DNA from: Bacteroidota bacterium
GTDB taxonomy: Bacteria; Bacteroidota; Bacteroidia; Bacteroidales; Bacteroidaceae
Direction of reading: 5' to 3'
Assembly (NCBI GenBank): GCA_023426145.1
Contig: JAFABG010000014.1
Span: forward strand, 1 to 19,955
DNA length: 19,955 nucleotides
Shown here: one piece after another, positions 7,844-14,821 of the stretch
Position numbering within the stretch: the stretch's first letter is position 1
Layout of the letters: each line of letters opens with the position of its first letter
The notes under the pieces: generated by a model
Seen by the model: only the letters and a program-made list of their open reading frames with translations
The model's database searches: none
Told to the model about the DNA's origin: nothing
Made by a program: the position numbers and the translations under genes

Positions 7844-8208
7844 AAAGCAGTTGGCCGGTTTGTCGCGTGCATGTTTCATGCAGGAGGAAAGTCCGGGCAA
7901 CATAGAGCAACCTACTTCCTAACAGAAAGCTGTCCGTGAGGGTAGAGTAACGTAGAAGAAAATAACCGCCAATCCTTTCGGGGAATGGTAAGGGTGAGAA
8001 GGTGGGGTAAGAGCCTACCAGTCGTGTGGCAACATACGGGCTGTACGTCTTAGGAGTTGTAAGGTCATGTATACCGACGTTATGAGAGCTGCTCGCTCCA
8101 TGTCGGAGGGTAGACCGCTAAAGTGTCGTGGTGACACGCCACTCAGATAAATGACAGACACCTTATATTATATAAGGTACAGAACTCGGCTTATAGGCTG
8201 ACTGCTTT
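7844..8208 (+). ncRNA. rnpB: RNase P RNA (bacterial type A)
   Basis: This is the catalytic RNA of ribonuclease P, which matures tRNA 5' ends. Diagnostic conserved segments are in order: GAGGAAAGTCCGGGC near 7884 (P4 and CRI), GAAAATAACCGCC near 7958, GGTAAGGGTGAGAAGGTGGG near 7987 with TAAGAGCCTACC after it, and ACAGAACTCGGCTTATAG near 8179 (CRV). The ends pair as helix P1: AAAGCAGT (7844-7851) with ACTGCTTT (8201-8208). A small stem CCTTATA/TATAAGG lies at 8161-8177. T-rich sequence after P1 makes it double as a terminator. Length of about 365 nt is normal. The exact ends are inferred from P1 and the promoter. Confidence 0.96.
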
Positions 8209-8216
8209 TTTCTTTT
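8201..8216 (+). terminator. Probable rnpB terminator (P1 strand plus T-tract)
   Basis: The 3' strand of helix P1 (ACTGCTTT) runs into TTTCTTTTT. The closing helix of RNase P RNA followed by U residues could stop transcription 14 bases before the next ATG. Partial readthrough into the downstream gene is possible, because no separate promoter fits in the gap. Confidence 0.5.
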
Positions 8217-8229
8217 TAATATCCAAACT

Positions 8230-9549
8230 ATGAAGAAGAAAATCACTGATATTGGGAAATTCATTACGTATGACATCTGGCGGATTACCGAAGGTGAAGT
8301 GACTAGAACGAAATTCTCGGTCTACAACATTATTAAAACCATATATCTCTGCATCAACCGATTCACAAAAGACCGGATGTCCAATAAAGCCTCAGCGCTT
8401 ACTTTCAGCACTTTACTTGCTATAGTACCCATCCTCGCTATTTTATTTGCCATTGCTAGAGGATTTGGATTCGACAATTTGATGGAACATCAATTTCGCA
8501 ACGGTTTTGGTGGAAATACTGAAACAACAGAAGCTATATTGTCTTTTGTGAATTCGTATTTGTCTCAAACTAAAGGAGGTGTATTTATTGGGGTTGGTTT
8601 AGTGATGTTACTATGGACTGTGATTAATCTGGTGAGTGACATCGAAACTACGTTTAATCGCATTTGGGAAGTGAAGAAAGCCCGCTCCGTATATCGAAAA
8701 ATAACCGATTATTTTTCGATGTTCTTACTTATGCCGATCCTAATTGTAGTCTCCGGCGGTCTTTCAATCTTTACGAGTACCATTTTGAAGCAAATGGCAG
8801 ATTATGTTTTATTAGCTCCGATCCTTCAATTTGCCATCCGCCTCATTCCTTTTGTTCTGACTTGGATGATGTTCACAGGATTGTATATCTTCATGCCGAA
8901 TACGAAAGTGAAATTCAGGCATGCACTAGTTGCGGGCGTATTGGCGGGTACAACCTATCAAGCTTTTCAGTTTCTATACATCAACAGCCAGTTATGGGTG
9001 TCGAAGTATAATGCTATTTATGGAAGTTTTGCTGCTCTCCCCCTATTGCTTCTTTGGTTGCAAATCTCATGGACCATCTGTTTATTTGGCGCCGAGCTTA
9101 CCTATGCCGGACAAAATATTGGCAGTTTTAGTTTCGATCAAGACACACGGAACATCAGCAGACGATATCGCGATTTTATTTCGATCCTTATCATGTCTCT
9201 TATAGCAAAGCGTTTTGAAAAGAACGAGGCCCCCTATAAAGCGATGCAAATATCCGAAGAAAATAAAATTCCGATCCGACTGACCAATCAGATACTTTAT
9301 CAGCTCCAAGAAATCAACCTCATTCACGAAGTAGTTACTGACGAGAAAAGTGAAGAGATAGCTTATCAACCTTCTATGGATATTAATCAACTCAACGTGG
9401 CTGTCTTGCTTGAACGGCTCGACACGTATGGATCTGAGAACTTTAAAATTGATAAGGATGAAGAGTTCAATGAAGAATGGAAGGTGTTGACTAGTTCAAG
9501 AGTGGAATATTATAAGAAGGCTAGCAAAATACTCTTGAAAGATTTGTAG
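8230..9549 (+). CDS. YihY/BrkB-family inner membrane protein
   Basis: A 439-residue membrane protein of the UPF0761 family, once wrongly called ribonuclease BN; its function is not settled. The core spans about 35-300 with six hydrophobic segments: about 55-78, 115-136, 162-185, 196-222, 231-252 and 265-295. The typical signature NKASALTFSTLLAIVPILAI is at 52-71, and a second conserved stretch (YGSFAALPLLLLWLQISW) is near 264-281. The soluble tail (about 310-439) looks like a winged helix at about 313-385 (NKIPIRLTNQILYQLQEINLIHE in part) followed by an acidic, lysine-rich end. The gene begins 21 bases after rnpB, so it may depend on rnpB readthrough. It converges on ribE across a strong terminator. 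Confidence 0.88.
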   Translation: MKKKITDIGKFITYDIWRITEGEVTRTKFSVYNIIKTIYLCINRFTKDRMSNKASALTFSTLLAIVPILAILFAIARGFGFDNLMEHQFRNGFGGNTETTEAILSFVNSYLSQTKGGVFIGVGLVMLLWTVINLVSDIETTFNRIWEVKKARSVYRKITDYFSMFLLMPILIVVSGGLSIFTSTILKQMADYVLLAPILQFAIRLIPFVLTWMMFTGLYIFMPNTKVKFRHALVAGVLAGTTYQAFQFLYINSQLWVSKYNAIYGSFAALPLLLLWLQISWTICLFGAELTYAGQNIGSFSFDQDTRNISRRYRDFISILIMSLIAKRFEKNEAPYKAMQISEENKIPIRLTNQILYQLQEINLIHEVVTDEKSEEIAYQPSMDINQLNVAVLLERLDTYGSENFKIDKDEEFNEEWKVLTSSRVEYYKKASKILLKDL

Positions 9550-9590
9550 AGTGTCATCTTCCCTTTTCTAGTATAAAAATTACCGCAAAC

Positions 9591-9645
9591 TTAAAAGCCC
9601 TCATTGGTAAGAGAAGGATCATTTCTCACCAATGAGGGCTTTTAA
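9591..9645. terminator. Bidirectional terminator between brkB-like gene and ribE
   Basis: An 18-bp perfect stem pairs 9591-9608 (TTAAAAGCCCTCATTGGT) with 9628-9645. GAG/CTC can extend it inside. Both strands end the stem in TTTT, so it can stop the rightward membrane-protein transcript and the leftward ribE transcript, which converge here. Confidence 0.9.
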
Positions 9646-9670
9646 TCGCTTTCGGAAAAGGATTAGTACG

Positions 9671-10273
9671 TTACTTGTACTGAATCATCCGGCTTATATA
9701 TTTACCAATAATGTCAAACTCAAGATTCACCACGCTACCTATAGAGAAGGTGTGAAAATTAGTATGCTCATAAGTATAAGGAATTATGGCTACCTGGAAA
9801 GTATCTTCTGTTGGATTGCATACGGTAAGGCTGACTCCGTTTACTGTTACAGAACCTTTATCTACAGTAACATAACCGCGCTTAGCCATTTCGGCATCTA
9901 ATTTATATTGGAACGTAAAATACCAGCTACCATTTGCATCATTGATTCCAACACAAGTAGCGGTCTGATCAACATGTCCTTGCACAATGTGACCGTCTAG
10001 ACGACCATTCATCATCATACTACGTTCCACATTCACCTTATCTCCTACTTTTAATAAACCTAAATTAGAACGATCAAGCGTTTCTTTCATCGCTGTCACC
10101 GTATAGGTATCTTCTGTCATACTCACGACAGTTAAACAAACTCCGTTGTGAGCTATACTTTGGTCAATTTTCAATTCATTTACAAATGAACACTTAAAAG
10201 TAAAGTGTATATTCTCCTGGTCTTTTACCAGTGCCACTAGAGTAGCATACTCTTCTATGATTCCAGAAAACAT
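9671..10273 (-). CDS. ribE: Riboflavin synthase, alpha subunit
   Basis: This 200-residue enzyme converts two 6,7-dimethyl-8-ribityllumazine molecules into riboflavin and a pyrimidinedione, the last step of riboflavin synthesis. It has the classic tandem repeat of two lumazine-binding barrels. The first (about 1-90) begins MFSGIIEE and holds NGVCLTVV (43-50). The second (about 95-190) begins with GHIVQGHVD (94-102) and holds VNGVSLTV (144-151). Cys46 and His100 sit at the expected active-site places. A C-terminal helix (190-200) fits trimer formation. No FMN riboswitch is recognisable upstream, although a minus-strand hairpin and promoter elements are present. The gene stands alone, without the other rib genes. 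Confidence 0.95.
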   Translation of the reverse strand: MFSGIIEEYATLVALVKDQENIHFTFKCSFVNELKIDQSIAHNGVCLTVVSMTEDTYTVTAMKETLDRSNLGLLKVGDKVNVERSMMMNGRLDGHIVQGHVDQTATCVGINDANGSWYFTFQYKLDAEMAKRGYVTVDKGSVTVNGVSLTVCNPTEDTFQVAIIPYTYEHTNFHTFSIGSVVNLEFDIIGKYISRMIQYK

Positions 10274-10339
10274 AAGCTTATATACTATTTAAAAATTTAC
10301 AAAATTATAATTTAAAAAGCCTCTCTGATATTAATGCCT

Positions 10340-10347
10340 CAAAGATA
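10340..10347 (-). promoter_or_regulatory. -7 element of ribE
   Basis: The minus strand reads TATCTTTG, an exact TAnnTTTG match about 66 bases before the ribE ATG. It lies 32 bases downstream of the nine-T run at 10379-10387. No -33 TTTG at the usual distance. Confidence 0.5.
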
Positions 10348-10378
10348 CGAATAAGGAAGGAGGATAAAAAACAGAAGC

Positions 10379-10414
10379 AAAAAAAAATGGGGCTTTTCAC
10401 AAAGCTCCATTTTT
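10379..10414 (-). terminator. Terminator upstream of ribE, probably ending a small RNA
   Basis: A 14-position stem pairs 10383-10396 with 10401-10414 around a 4-base loop, with a single non-Watson-Crick position. On the minus strand it is followed by nine consecutive T (10387-10379, partly within the stem). No protein gene ends here, so it fits the end of the short transcript that would start near 10470. Confidence 0.75.
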
Positions 10415-10470
10415 CAGTTTTCAATAGGTATTAGTTTTTTTTAAGGTAAAAAGATTGTTTTCAGGATAAC
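10381..10470 (-). ncRNA. Candidate small RNA of about 90 nt
   Basis: A minus-strand promoter with both Bacteroides elements (10475-10507) is followed about 90 nt later by a strong hairpin with a T-run. The interval has no ATG-initiated reading frame of any length and no resemblance that I recognise to SRP RNA, tmRNA or 6S RNA. It is either an independent sRNA or a terminated leader of ribE. The start near 10470 is inferred from the promoter position. Confidence 0.45.
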
Positions 10471-10474
10471 GGTG

Positions 10475-10507
10475 CAAATATAGTCGCTTTTACTGATATT
10501 ATCCAAA
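10475..10507 (-). promoter_or_regulatory. Consensus promoter for the candidate small RNA
   Basis: On the minus strand TTTG (10507-10504) and TATATTTG (10482-10475) are separated by 21 bases, the same spacing as in the rnpB promoter at 7805-7837. Both elements are exact matches, which very few genes in this window show. Confidence 0.65.
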
Positions 10508-10600
10508 TTTTAAAATATGTCATATAACATCTTTTTGATATTTCTTTGGATTTATTATCATTTGATGCAAAAACGCCCCTATTTTGGCCGTTGATTGTAA

Positions 10601-10632
10601 CAAATATAAGGCTATTCTTTGAGTACACCAAA
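10601..10632 (-). promoter_or_regulatory. Second consensus promoter upstream of the candidate small RNA
   Basis: On the minus strand TTTG (10632-10629) and TATATTTG (10608-10601) are separated by 20 bases. It points the same way as the promoter at 10475-10507, 125 bases further upstream. Soon after the expected start, an imperfect AACG-CC/GG-CGTT stem (10572-10592) is followed by five T. Confidence 0.5.
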
Positions 10633-10825
10633 TTCTAGGTTAATTATTTTTTATAGAAGCGGCATGGCTATTAAGTTTCGCCTTCAAGGGATATATAGGC
10701 ATACTTAGCACGGAAATAATTTTCCTACATAAATCGAATACTATTGGGAGAGACAGTAGATAGGGAGGTTTATTCATTTCTATTCAATGAAACTATAGTT
10801 CCAAAAGCTTGGCACTTGAGTTTCT

Positions 10826-10876
10826 ATTGCTTGAAACGAATGAATCTTCTCATATTTAGCGAAAGTTTCAAGCAAT
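10826..10876. repeat. Perfect 12-bp inverted repeat
   Basis: ATTGCTTGAAAC (10826-10837) and GTTTCAAGCAAT (10865-10876) are exact reverse complements, separated by 27 bases. There is no T-run on either side, so it is not an evident terminator. Its role is unknown. Confidence 0.7.
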
Positions 10877-10924
10877 GGACACAAACCGAATGATGATTAT
10901 CCTTGGAATACTAACCTTAAAAAC

Positions 10925-11031
10925 AAAGTGACAGCATGATTGCTTTCAACATGCTGTCACCACTTTGCTGTCACAGAGTTAGAGTTTATCTATCAGCGTG
11001 TTAACACGAGTAGTGTGACACTGTGACGGCA
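10925..11031. repeat. Cluster of GTGACAGCA-type repeats and palindromes
   Basis: An inverted repeat GTGACAGCATG (10928-10938) with CATGCTGTCAC (10950-10960) is followed by another TGCTGTCAC (10966-10974), a perfect palindrome CGTGTTAACACG (10997-11008), a perfect odd palindrome AGTGTGACACT (11012-11022) and GTGACGGCA (11023-11031). The shared core TGTCAC/GTGACA also occurs in the iteron array at 688-766. No gene is evident beside it except the 3' end of phoU. Confidence 0.6.
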
Positions 11032-11036
11032 AAATA

Positions 11037-11065
11037 TTATTTTTTAAAATCTCATGAGAGAGATT
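11037..11065 (-). terminator. Possible phoU operon terminator
   Basis: AATCTC (11048-11053) and GAGATT (11060-11065) form a short stem, with the palindrome TCTCATGAGA as an alternative fold. On the minus strand TTTTAAAAAAT follows. It lies 26 bases past the phoU stop codon. The stem is short, so confidence is limited. Confidence 0.4.
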
Positions 11066-11091
11066 GGGGGATCACCCTTTATACTGAATGC

Positions 11092-11781
11092 TTATTTCTC
11101 AGTGTAATGCTCGTCGGTTCTTCCTCTATGTTTCAAGACCTTAGCATCCACAAAGAATACAATCTCTTCAGCAACATTAGTAATATGGTCGCCAGAACGT
11201 TCCAATTTACGGAATACACCTACCAGATCCACACAAGTACGGGTAGCTTCAGGATGTTGGATGATATAATCGGCCAAAATATCTGTTGCCTGCGCATTGA
11301 TTTCATCCAAAAGATTATCTTTCGCGAATACAGCTGTTGCCAATTCGTTACTCTCCTCATTCAATGCACGTTTCGCTAGTTCCAACATGGAAAGCACTTC
11401 TGCTTGCATCTCTGCCAAACGTAAACGAGTCAATAGTTCTGCATCGAGCACAGGTTCGTCACAACGCATAACGAAACGAGCAATGCCTTCGGCAAAGTCA
11501 CCCAAACGCTCTAAATTACTATTAATCTTCAACATTGCTAATACAAAACGAAGGTCAATAGCCACCGGATTGTACAAAGCAATAATATCTTCAACATCAC
11601 TATCAATCTTCAGCTCAAATGCATTTACACGACGTTCACGGACAGTGACCTGTTGAGCCAGCTCTTTATCTAATGTAAGCACAGCCTCGCCTGCACGGTC
11701 GAGCTGGTTGTATACCAACGTCCACATTTCATCAACTTCCTTTTTCAGCAGGATGAGTTCCGATTCGATAAACTTTACCAT
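11092..11781 (-). CDS. phoU: Phosphate uptake regulator PhoU
   Basis: A 229-residue cytoplasmic all-helical protein that couples the Pst transporter to the PhoR-PhoB system and restrains phosphate uptake. It consists of two three-helix PhoU repeats (about 1-110 and 115-215). Each carries the metal-cluster motif ExxxDxx(x)E: LERLGDFAE (90-98) and LERSGDHITNVAEE (193-206). The N-terminal FIESELILLKKEV start is typical. It is the last gene of pstC-pstA-pstB-phoU, 61 bases after pstB. No PhoR or PhoB gene is in the window. Confidence 0.95.
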   Translation of the reverse strand: MVKFIESELILLKKEVDEMWTLVYNQLDRAGEAVLTLDKELAQQVTVRERRVNAFELKIDSDVEDIIALYNPVAIDLRFVLAMLKINSNLERLGDFAEGIARFVMRCDEPVLDAELLTRLRLAEMQAEVLSMLELAKRALNEESNELATAVFAKDNLLDEINAQATDILADYIIQHPEATRTCVDLVGVFRKLERSGDHITNVAEEIVFFVDAKVLKHRGRTDEHYTEK

Positions 11782-11842
11782 AGTCTATTTTATATAAAAT
11801 GATTAATACTCCAATATCGTCAAAAAAACAGATCGAATAGCT

Positions 11843-12604
11843 TTATCCAAATCGACCAGTAATATAATTCTGTGTAGCTTCTTTTTCTGGATTGATGAAT
11901 ATCCTCTTCGTATTGCCATATTCTACCATCTCTCCTAAATAAAAGAATGCCGTTTTATCGCTCACACGAGCTGCTTGTTGCATGTTATGCGTCACAATAA
12001 CAATCGTATAGTCCTTTTTCAGTTCATGAATAAGTTCTTCCACTTTCGCCGTAGAAATTGGATCAAGCGCCGACGCAGGTTCATCCATTAGCAAAACCGA
12101 AGGAGATACTGCCATGGCACGAGCAATGCAAAGACGCTGTTGTTGTCCTCCAGATAGAGCATAGGCCGATTCATTCAATTTATCCTTCACTTCATCCCAA
12201 AGAGCAGCACCTTTCAACGTTTCTTCAACCCGCTGACGAATAAAGGCATTATCTTTGACTCCATTCACACGAAGGCCGTAAGCCACGTTTTCAAAAATAC
12301 TTTTGGGGAAGGGATTAGGACGCTGAAATACCATACCGACATTTTTGCGAAGTTCATCTACTTCTATACCCTTGGCGTAGATATTATGATCGTCAATCCG
12401 TATCTCTCCTTCCATGCGAGTCTGAGGTATCAGATCATTCATTCGATTAAAAAGACGAAGGAAAGTAGACTTGCCACATCCCGAAGGACCAATAAAGGCA
12501 ACCACTGACTTTTCTTCAATTTGCATACTGATATCTTTTAGTGCATGAAAATCACCGTACCAGAAATTCACGCTACGCGTATCTATTTTTATTGAATTTA
12601 CCAT
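11843..12604 (-). CDS. pstB: Phosphate ABC transporter ATP-binding protein PstB
   Basis: The 253-residue ATPase powers phosphate import by the PstCA channel. All nucleotide-binding motifs are intact: Walker A GPSGCGKST (39-47), Q-loop Gln94 in MVFQRPNPFP, signature LSGGQQQR (150-157), Walker B VLLMDEP (170-176) and H-loop His206 in VTHNM. The segment SALDPIST after Walker B and the RPNPFPKSI stretch are characteristic of PstB rather than other importers. It lies 65 bases after pstA and 61 before phoU, on the same strand. Confidence 0.97.
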   Translation of the reverse strand: MVNSIKIDTRSVNFWYGDFHALKDISMQIEEKSVVAFIGPSGCGKSTFLRLFNRMNDLIPQTRMEGEIRIDDHNIYAKGIEVDELRKNVGMVFQRPNPFPKSIFENVAYGLRVNGVKDNAFIRQRVEETLKGAALWDEVKDKLNESAYALSGGQQQRLCIARAMAVSPSVLLMDEPASALDPISTAKVEELIHELKKDYTIVIVTHNMQQAARVSDKTAFFYLGEMVEYGNTKRIFINPEKEATQNYITGRFG

Positions 12605-12669
12605 AATTTATAAACGATTTTACCAATCAATGTTTCTTTGCACTTATAAGATTTGACAATAATACAAAA

Positions 12670-13545
12670 TTAATTCGTTTTTACTCTTCTTTCAAAATAT
12701 TTTCTTAGCGCATTAGCTAGCAAATTCACTAAAAGAATGATTACGATCAACACTAAAGCTGTGCCGTATGCTAAGGGAAGCTGAGCCTCCATATTGGTTC
12801 CACTTGTAGAAATCACGTATAGATGATAGGGCAAGGCCATACATTGATCAAGAATGTTTGTTGGCAACTGAGGTAAAAAGTAAGCCGCACAAGTGAACAA
12901 AATAGGTGCCGTCTCACCTGAAACACGTCCCAAAGCAAGAATCAATCCTGTAATAATATTAGGCATTCCCATAGGCAACACTACATGCCAAATGGTCTGC
13001 AACTTTGTAGCTCCTAATGCCCTACTCCCTTCACGCATACTGTCGGGAATCGCTTTAAGTGATTCCTCAGTGGTGCGAATAACCAAAGGTACACAAAGTA
13101 GACCTAAGGTTAAGGAACCCGCAAGAATGCTATCTCCGAAGCCCATATAATTGACGAAAAGTGCCATTCCGAACAATCCGAAAACAATGGATGGAATACC
13201 ACTTAAATTATTCGTCATTACGCGTATGAATCTCACAAGCTTACCCTTTGGGGCATACTCGTTCATATATATGCCACTCATCACTCCCACTGGGAAAGCA
13301 AAAATGGCACTACCCACCATTAGATAGAATGTACCAACTATTGCGGGCCAAATGCCTCCACCAGTCATTCCATCGGTTGGAGCGGAAGTGATAAACTCCC
13401 AACTAATGGCTCCTGCACCTTTATAGATGATGAATCCGAGAATGGCAAACAAAATTAAAACAATACATAGACTCATTAAACGAAAAATTCCGAAAGCTAT
13501 GGATTGCGAACGATGTTTAGCTTTATTATTATTAGGTATTTTCAT
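12670..13545 (-). CDS. pstA: Phosphate ABC transporter permease PstA
   Basis: A 291-residue inner membrane permease forming half of the phosphate channel. About six membrane segments are visible, at roughly 20-42, 68-92, 112-134, 140-160, 192-220 and 258-282. The coupling loop that contacts PstB, EGSRALGATKLQTIWHVVLP, is at 172-191. The SGIPSIVFGLFG stretch (115-126) is typical of Pst permeases. It starts two bases after the pstC stop codon, so the two are translationally linked. The size is ordinary for PstA. Confidence 0.95.
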   Translation of the reverse strand: MKIPNNNKAKHRSQSIAFGIFRLMSLCIVLILFAILGFIIYKGAGAISWEFITSAPTDGMTGGGIWPAIVGTFYLMVGSAIFAFPVGVMSGIYMNEYAPKGKLVRFIRVMTNNLSGIPSIVFGLFGMALFVNYMGFGDSILAGSLTLGLLCVPLVIRTTEESLKAIPDSMREGSRALGATKLQTIWHVVLPMGMPNIITGLILALGRVSGETAPILFTCAAYFLPQLPTNILDQCMALPYHLYVISTSGTNMEAQLPLAYGTALVLIVIILLVNLLANALRKYFERRVKTN

Positions 13546-13547
13546 GA

Positions 13548-14744
13548 TTATTTGCTCCGTTTTAAACCTTTTGAAGAGATATACTCTACACTGAAATTAA
13601 TGATTAAGGTAATAAAGAATAGGACTACACCCAACAGAAACAAAGCCTCATAGTGAGGTCCACCGGCTGGGGCTTCGCCTAATTCAGCAGCAATAGTTGC
13701 AGGAATGGTGCGAAGAGGTTCAAGTATACTGGTCGGTATCACAGCAGCGTTACCTGTAACCATCAATACGGCCATTGTTTCACCGATAGCACGTCCTATG
13801 CCTAGAACAACACCAGATGTAATACCGGATATGGAATAAGGAATGACTACTTTATAAATGGTCTGCCATTGGGAAGCACCTAAAGCCAAGCTTGCTTCTC
13901 TCATCGAACGTGGACAGTTGCGCATAGCATCTTCTGTGACGGTTATGATTGTAGGTAATGCCATTATGGCAAGTACAATACTTCCGGCCAATCCACTTTC
14001 ACCCACAGGCAAATTAAATAACTTTTGTATCAAAGGTACAATAACGATGAGCCCGAAGAAGCCATAAACAACAGAAGGGATACCACTCAATAACTCAATG
14101 ATGGGTTTTAACCAATTACGAACTTGAGGACTGGCTACTTCCGACATATAGATTGAAACGGAAAGTCCAAAGGGAAGCGCAAACAAGATAGCAAATAAGC
14201 TAACCCACAGCGTACCGGCTATAAGCGGTAAAAAACCAAATTGCGCAGAAGGGGTAGCTGTAGGAAACCATTCGGCTCCTGCAAAGATATCCTTTGCTGA
14301 AATGGTATTGTCTTTGATTAAGTGTACGGAATCAGCGTGGACTATAAATTTCTGCGGAACAAAGGCTATAATGCCCGGAGTGCGTTCTACTAACTCAGTA
14401 ATCTTCTGACCAGCAAATTCATAAGCCGGACCTAAGTCTTCTTCAGAGTAATACTGAGTGATGTCTTCTAAACGAAACACACGAATCGGCATATCGTTTC
14501 CGCCAAGCTCTTTCCAGTTCGTGATTTCTTCATCAAAAACATTCTTGATTTGAGCTGGATTCAATGCACTCACTTTATTCCCTTTATTCAAAGCTAGCAC
14601 ATAGCCTTCTTCAATCACTTTGCTAGAAAAGAGCCCAAATGCTTCTGTGAAAAGGAATAGCACAATTAGTAGGATTGTAATACTTGTAACAAAACCACTA
14701 CAAGTGAGAATTCCTTCTATAATTCTTTCAAAAATCTTCTTCAT
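13548..14744 (-). CDS. pstC: Phosphate permease PstC with a PstS-like periplasmic insertion
   Basis: A 398-residue inner membrane permease, about 80-100 residues longer than usual PstC. The first membrane segment is at about 12-36 and the remaining five lie in about 170-388. The PstB-contact loop EASLALGASQWQTIYKVVIP is at 283-302 and SGIPSVVYGFFG at 220-231. Between the first and second segments, residues 45-143 form a soluble insertion that resembles lobe 2 of the PstS protein encoded at 14928-15740. Shared features are ITNWKxxGG (74-82 here, 128-136 in PstS) and a TxGxIxxV segment (122-129 here, 186-193 in PstS). The phosphate-contacting RETSSGT of PstS is not conserved (RLEDITQ here). It is the first gene of the operon, divergent from pstS. 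Confidence 0.93.
   Translation of the reverse strand: MKKIFERIIEGILTCSGFVTSITILLIVLFLFTEAFGLFSSKVIEEGYVLALNKGNKVSALNPAQIKNVFDEEITNWKELGGNDMPIRVFRLEDITQYYSEEDLGPAYEFAGQKITELVERTPGIIAFVPQKFIVHADSVHLIKDNTISAKDIFAGAEWFPTATPSAQFGFLPLIAGTLWVSLFAILFALPFGLSVSIYMSEVASPQVRNWLKPIIELLSGIPSVVYGFFGLIVIVPLIQKLFNLPVGESGLAGSIVLAIMALPTIITVTEDAMRNCPRSMREASLALGASQWQTIYKVVIPYSISGITSGVVLGIGRAIGETMAVLMVTGNAAVIPTSILEPLRTIPATIAAELGEAPAGGPHYEALFLLGVVLFFITLIINFSVEYISSKGLKRSK
14316..14612 (-). other. PstS lobe 2-like domain inside PstC
   Basis: This part encodes PstC residues 45-143. Alignment by eye with PstS residues 102-208 gives YVLALNKGNKVSALNPAQI against LAVVVHPENPVKQLTRKQL, then NVFDEEITNWKELGG against DIFRGKITNWKQVGG, and TPGIIAFVPQKFI against TKGAIGYVGLAYV. 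Only one lobe of the binding protein is represented and its phosphate loop is altered. Confidence 0.75.
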
Positions 14745-14821
14745 ACCTATTGGTTTACCGACGCAAAGTAAGCGAGCCTTTGTTAAAGAGGTGTGTCTAA
14801 CGTTTGAAGGATATATTTCAA

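Larger units (their letters stand above)
10274..11091. other. 818-base intergenic region with regulatory signals, no protein gene
   Basis: No convincing coding region occurs between ribE and phoU. The region holds the ribE -7 element, a hairpin terminator, two minus-strand promoters with both consensus elements, a 12-bp inverted repeat at 10826-10876, a cluster of TGTCAC-type repeats at 10925-11031 and a weak phoU terminator. Apart from these, 10640-10820 shows only a small TTCATT/AATGAA dyad near 10773-10791. Confidence 0.6.

Noticed and set aside
10274..10440. FMN riboswitch upstream of ribE
   Set aside because: None of the conserved FMN-aptamer segments is present. Only a terminator hairpin and a -7 element are seen.
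10381..10600. 6S RNA, SRP RNA or tmRNA in the ribE-phoU spacer
   Set aside because: Size, conserved loops and tag sequence do not match. I leave it as an unnamed candidate RNA.
11023..11379. Plus-strand frame starting with GTG beside the TGTCAC repeats
   Set aside because: Most of it is antisense to phoU, which has clear family motifs. A link of its first codons to a mobile-element gene remnant cannot be supported by eye.
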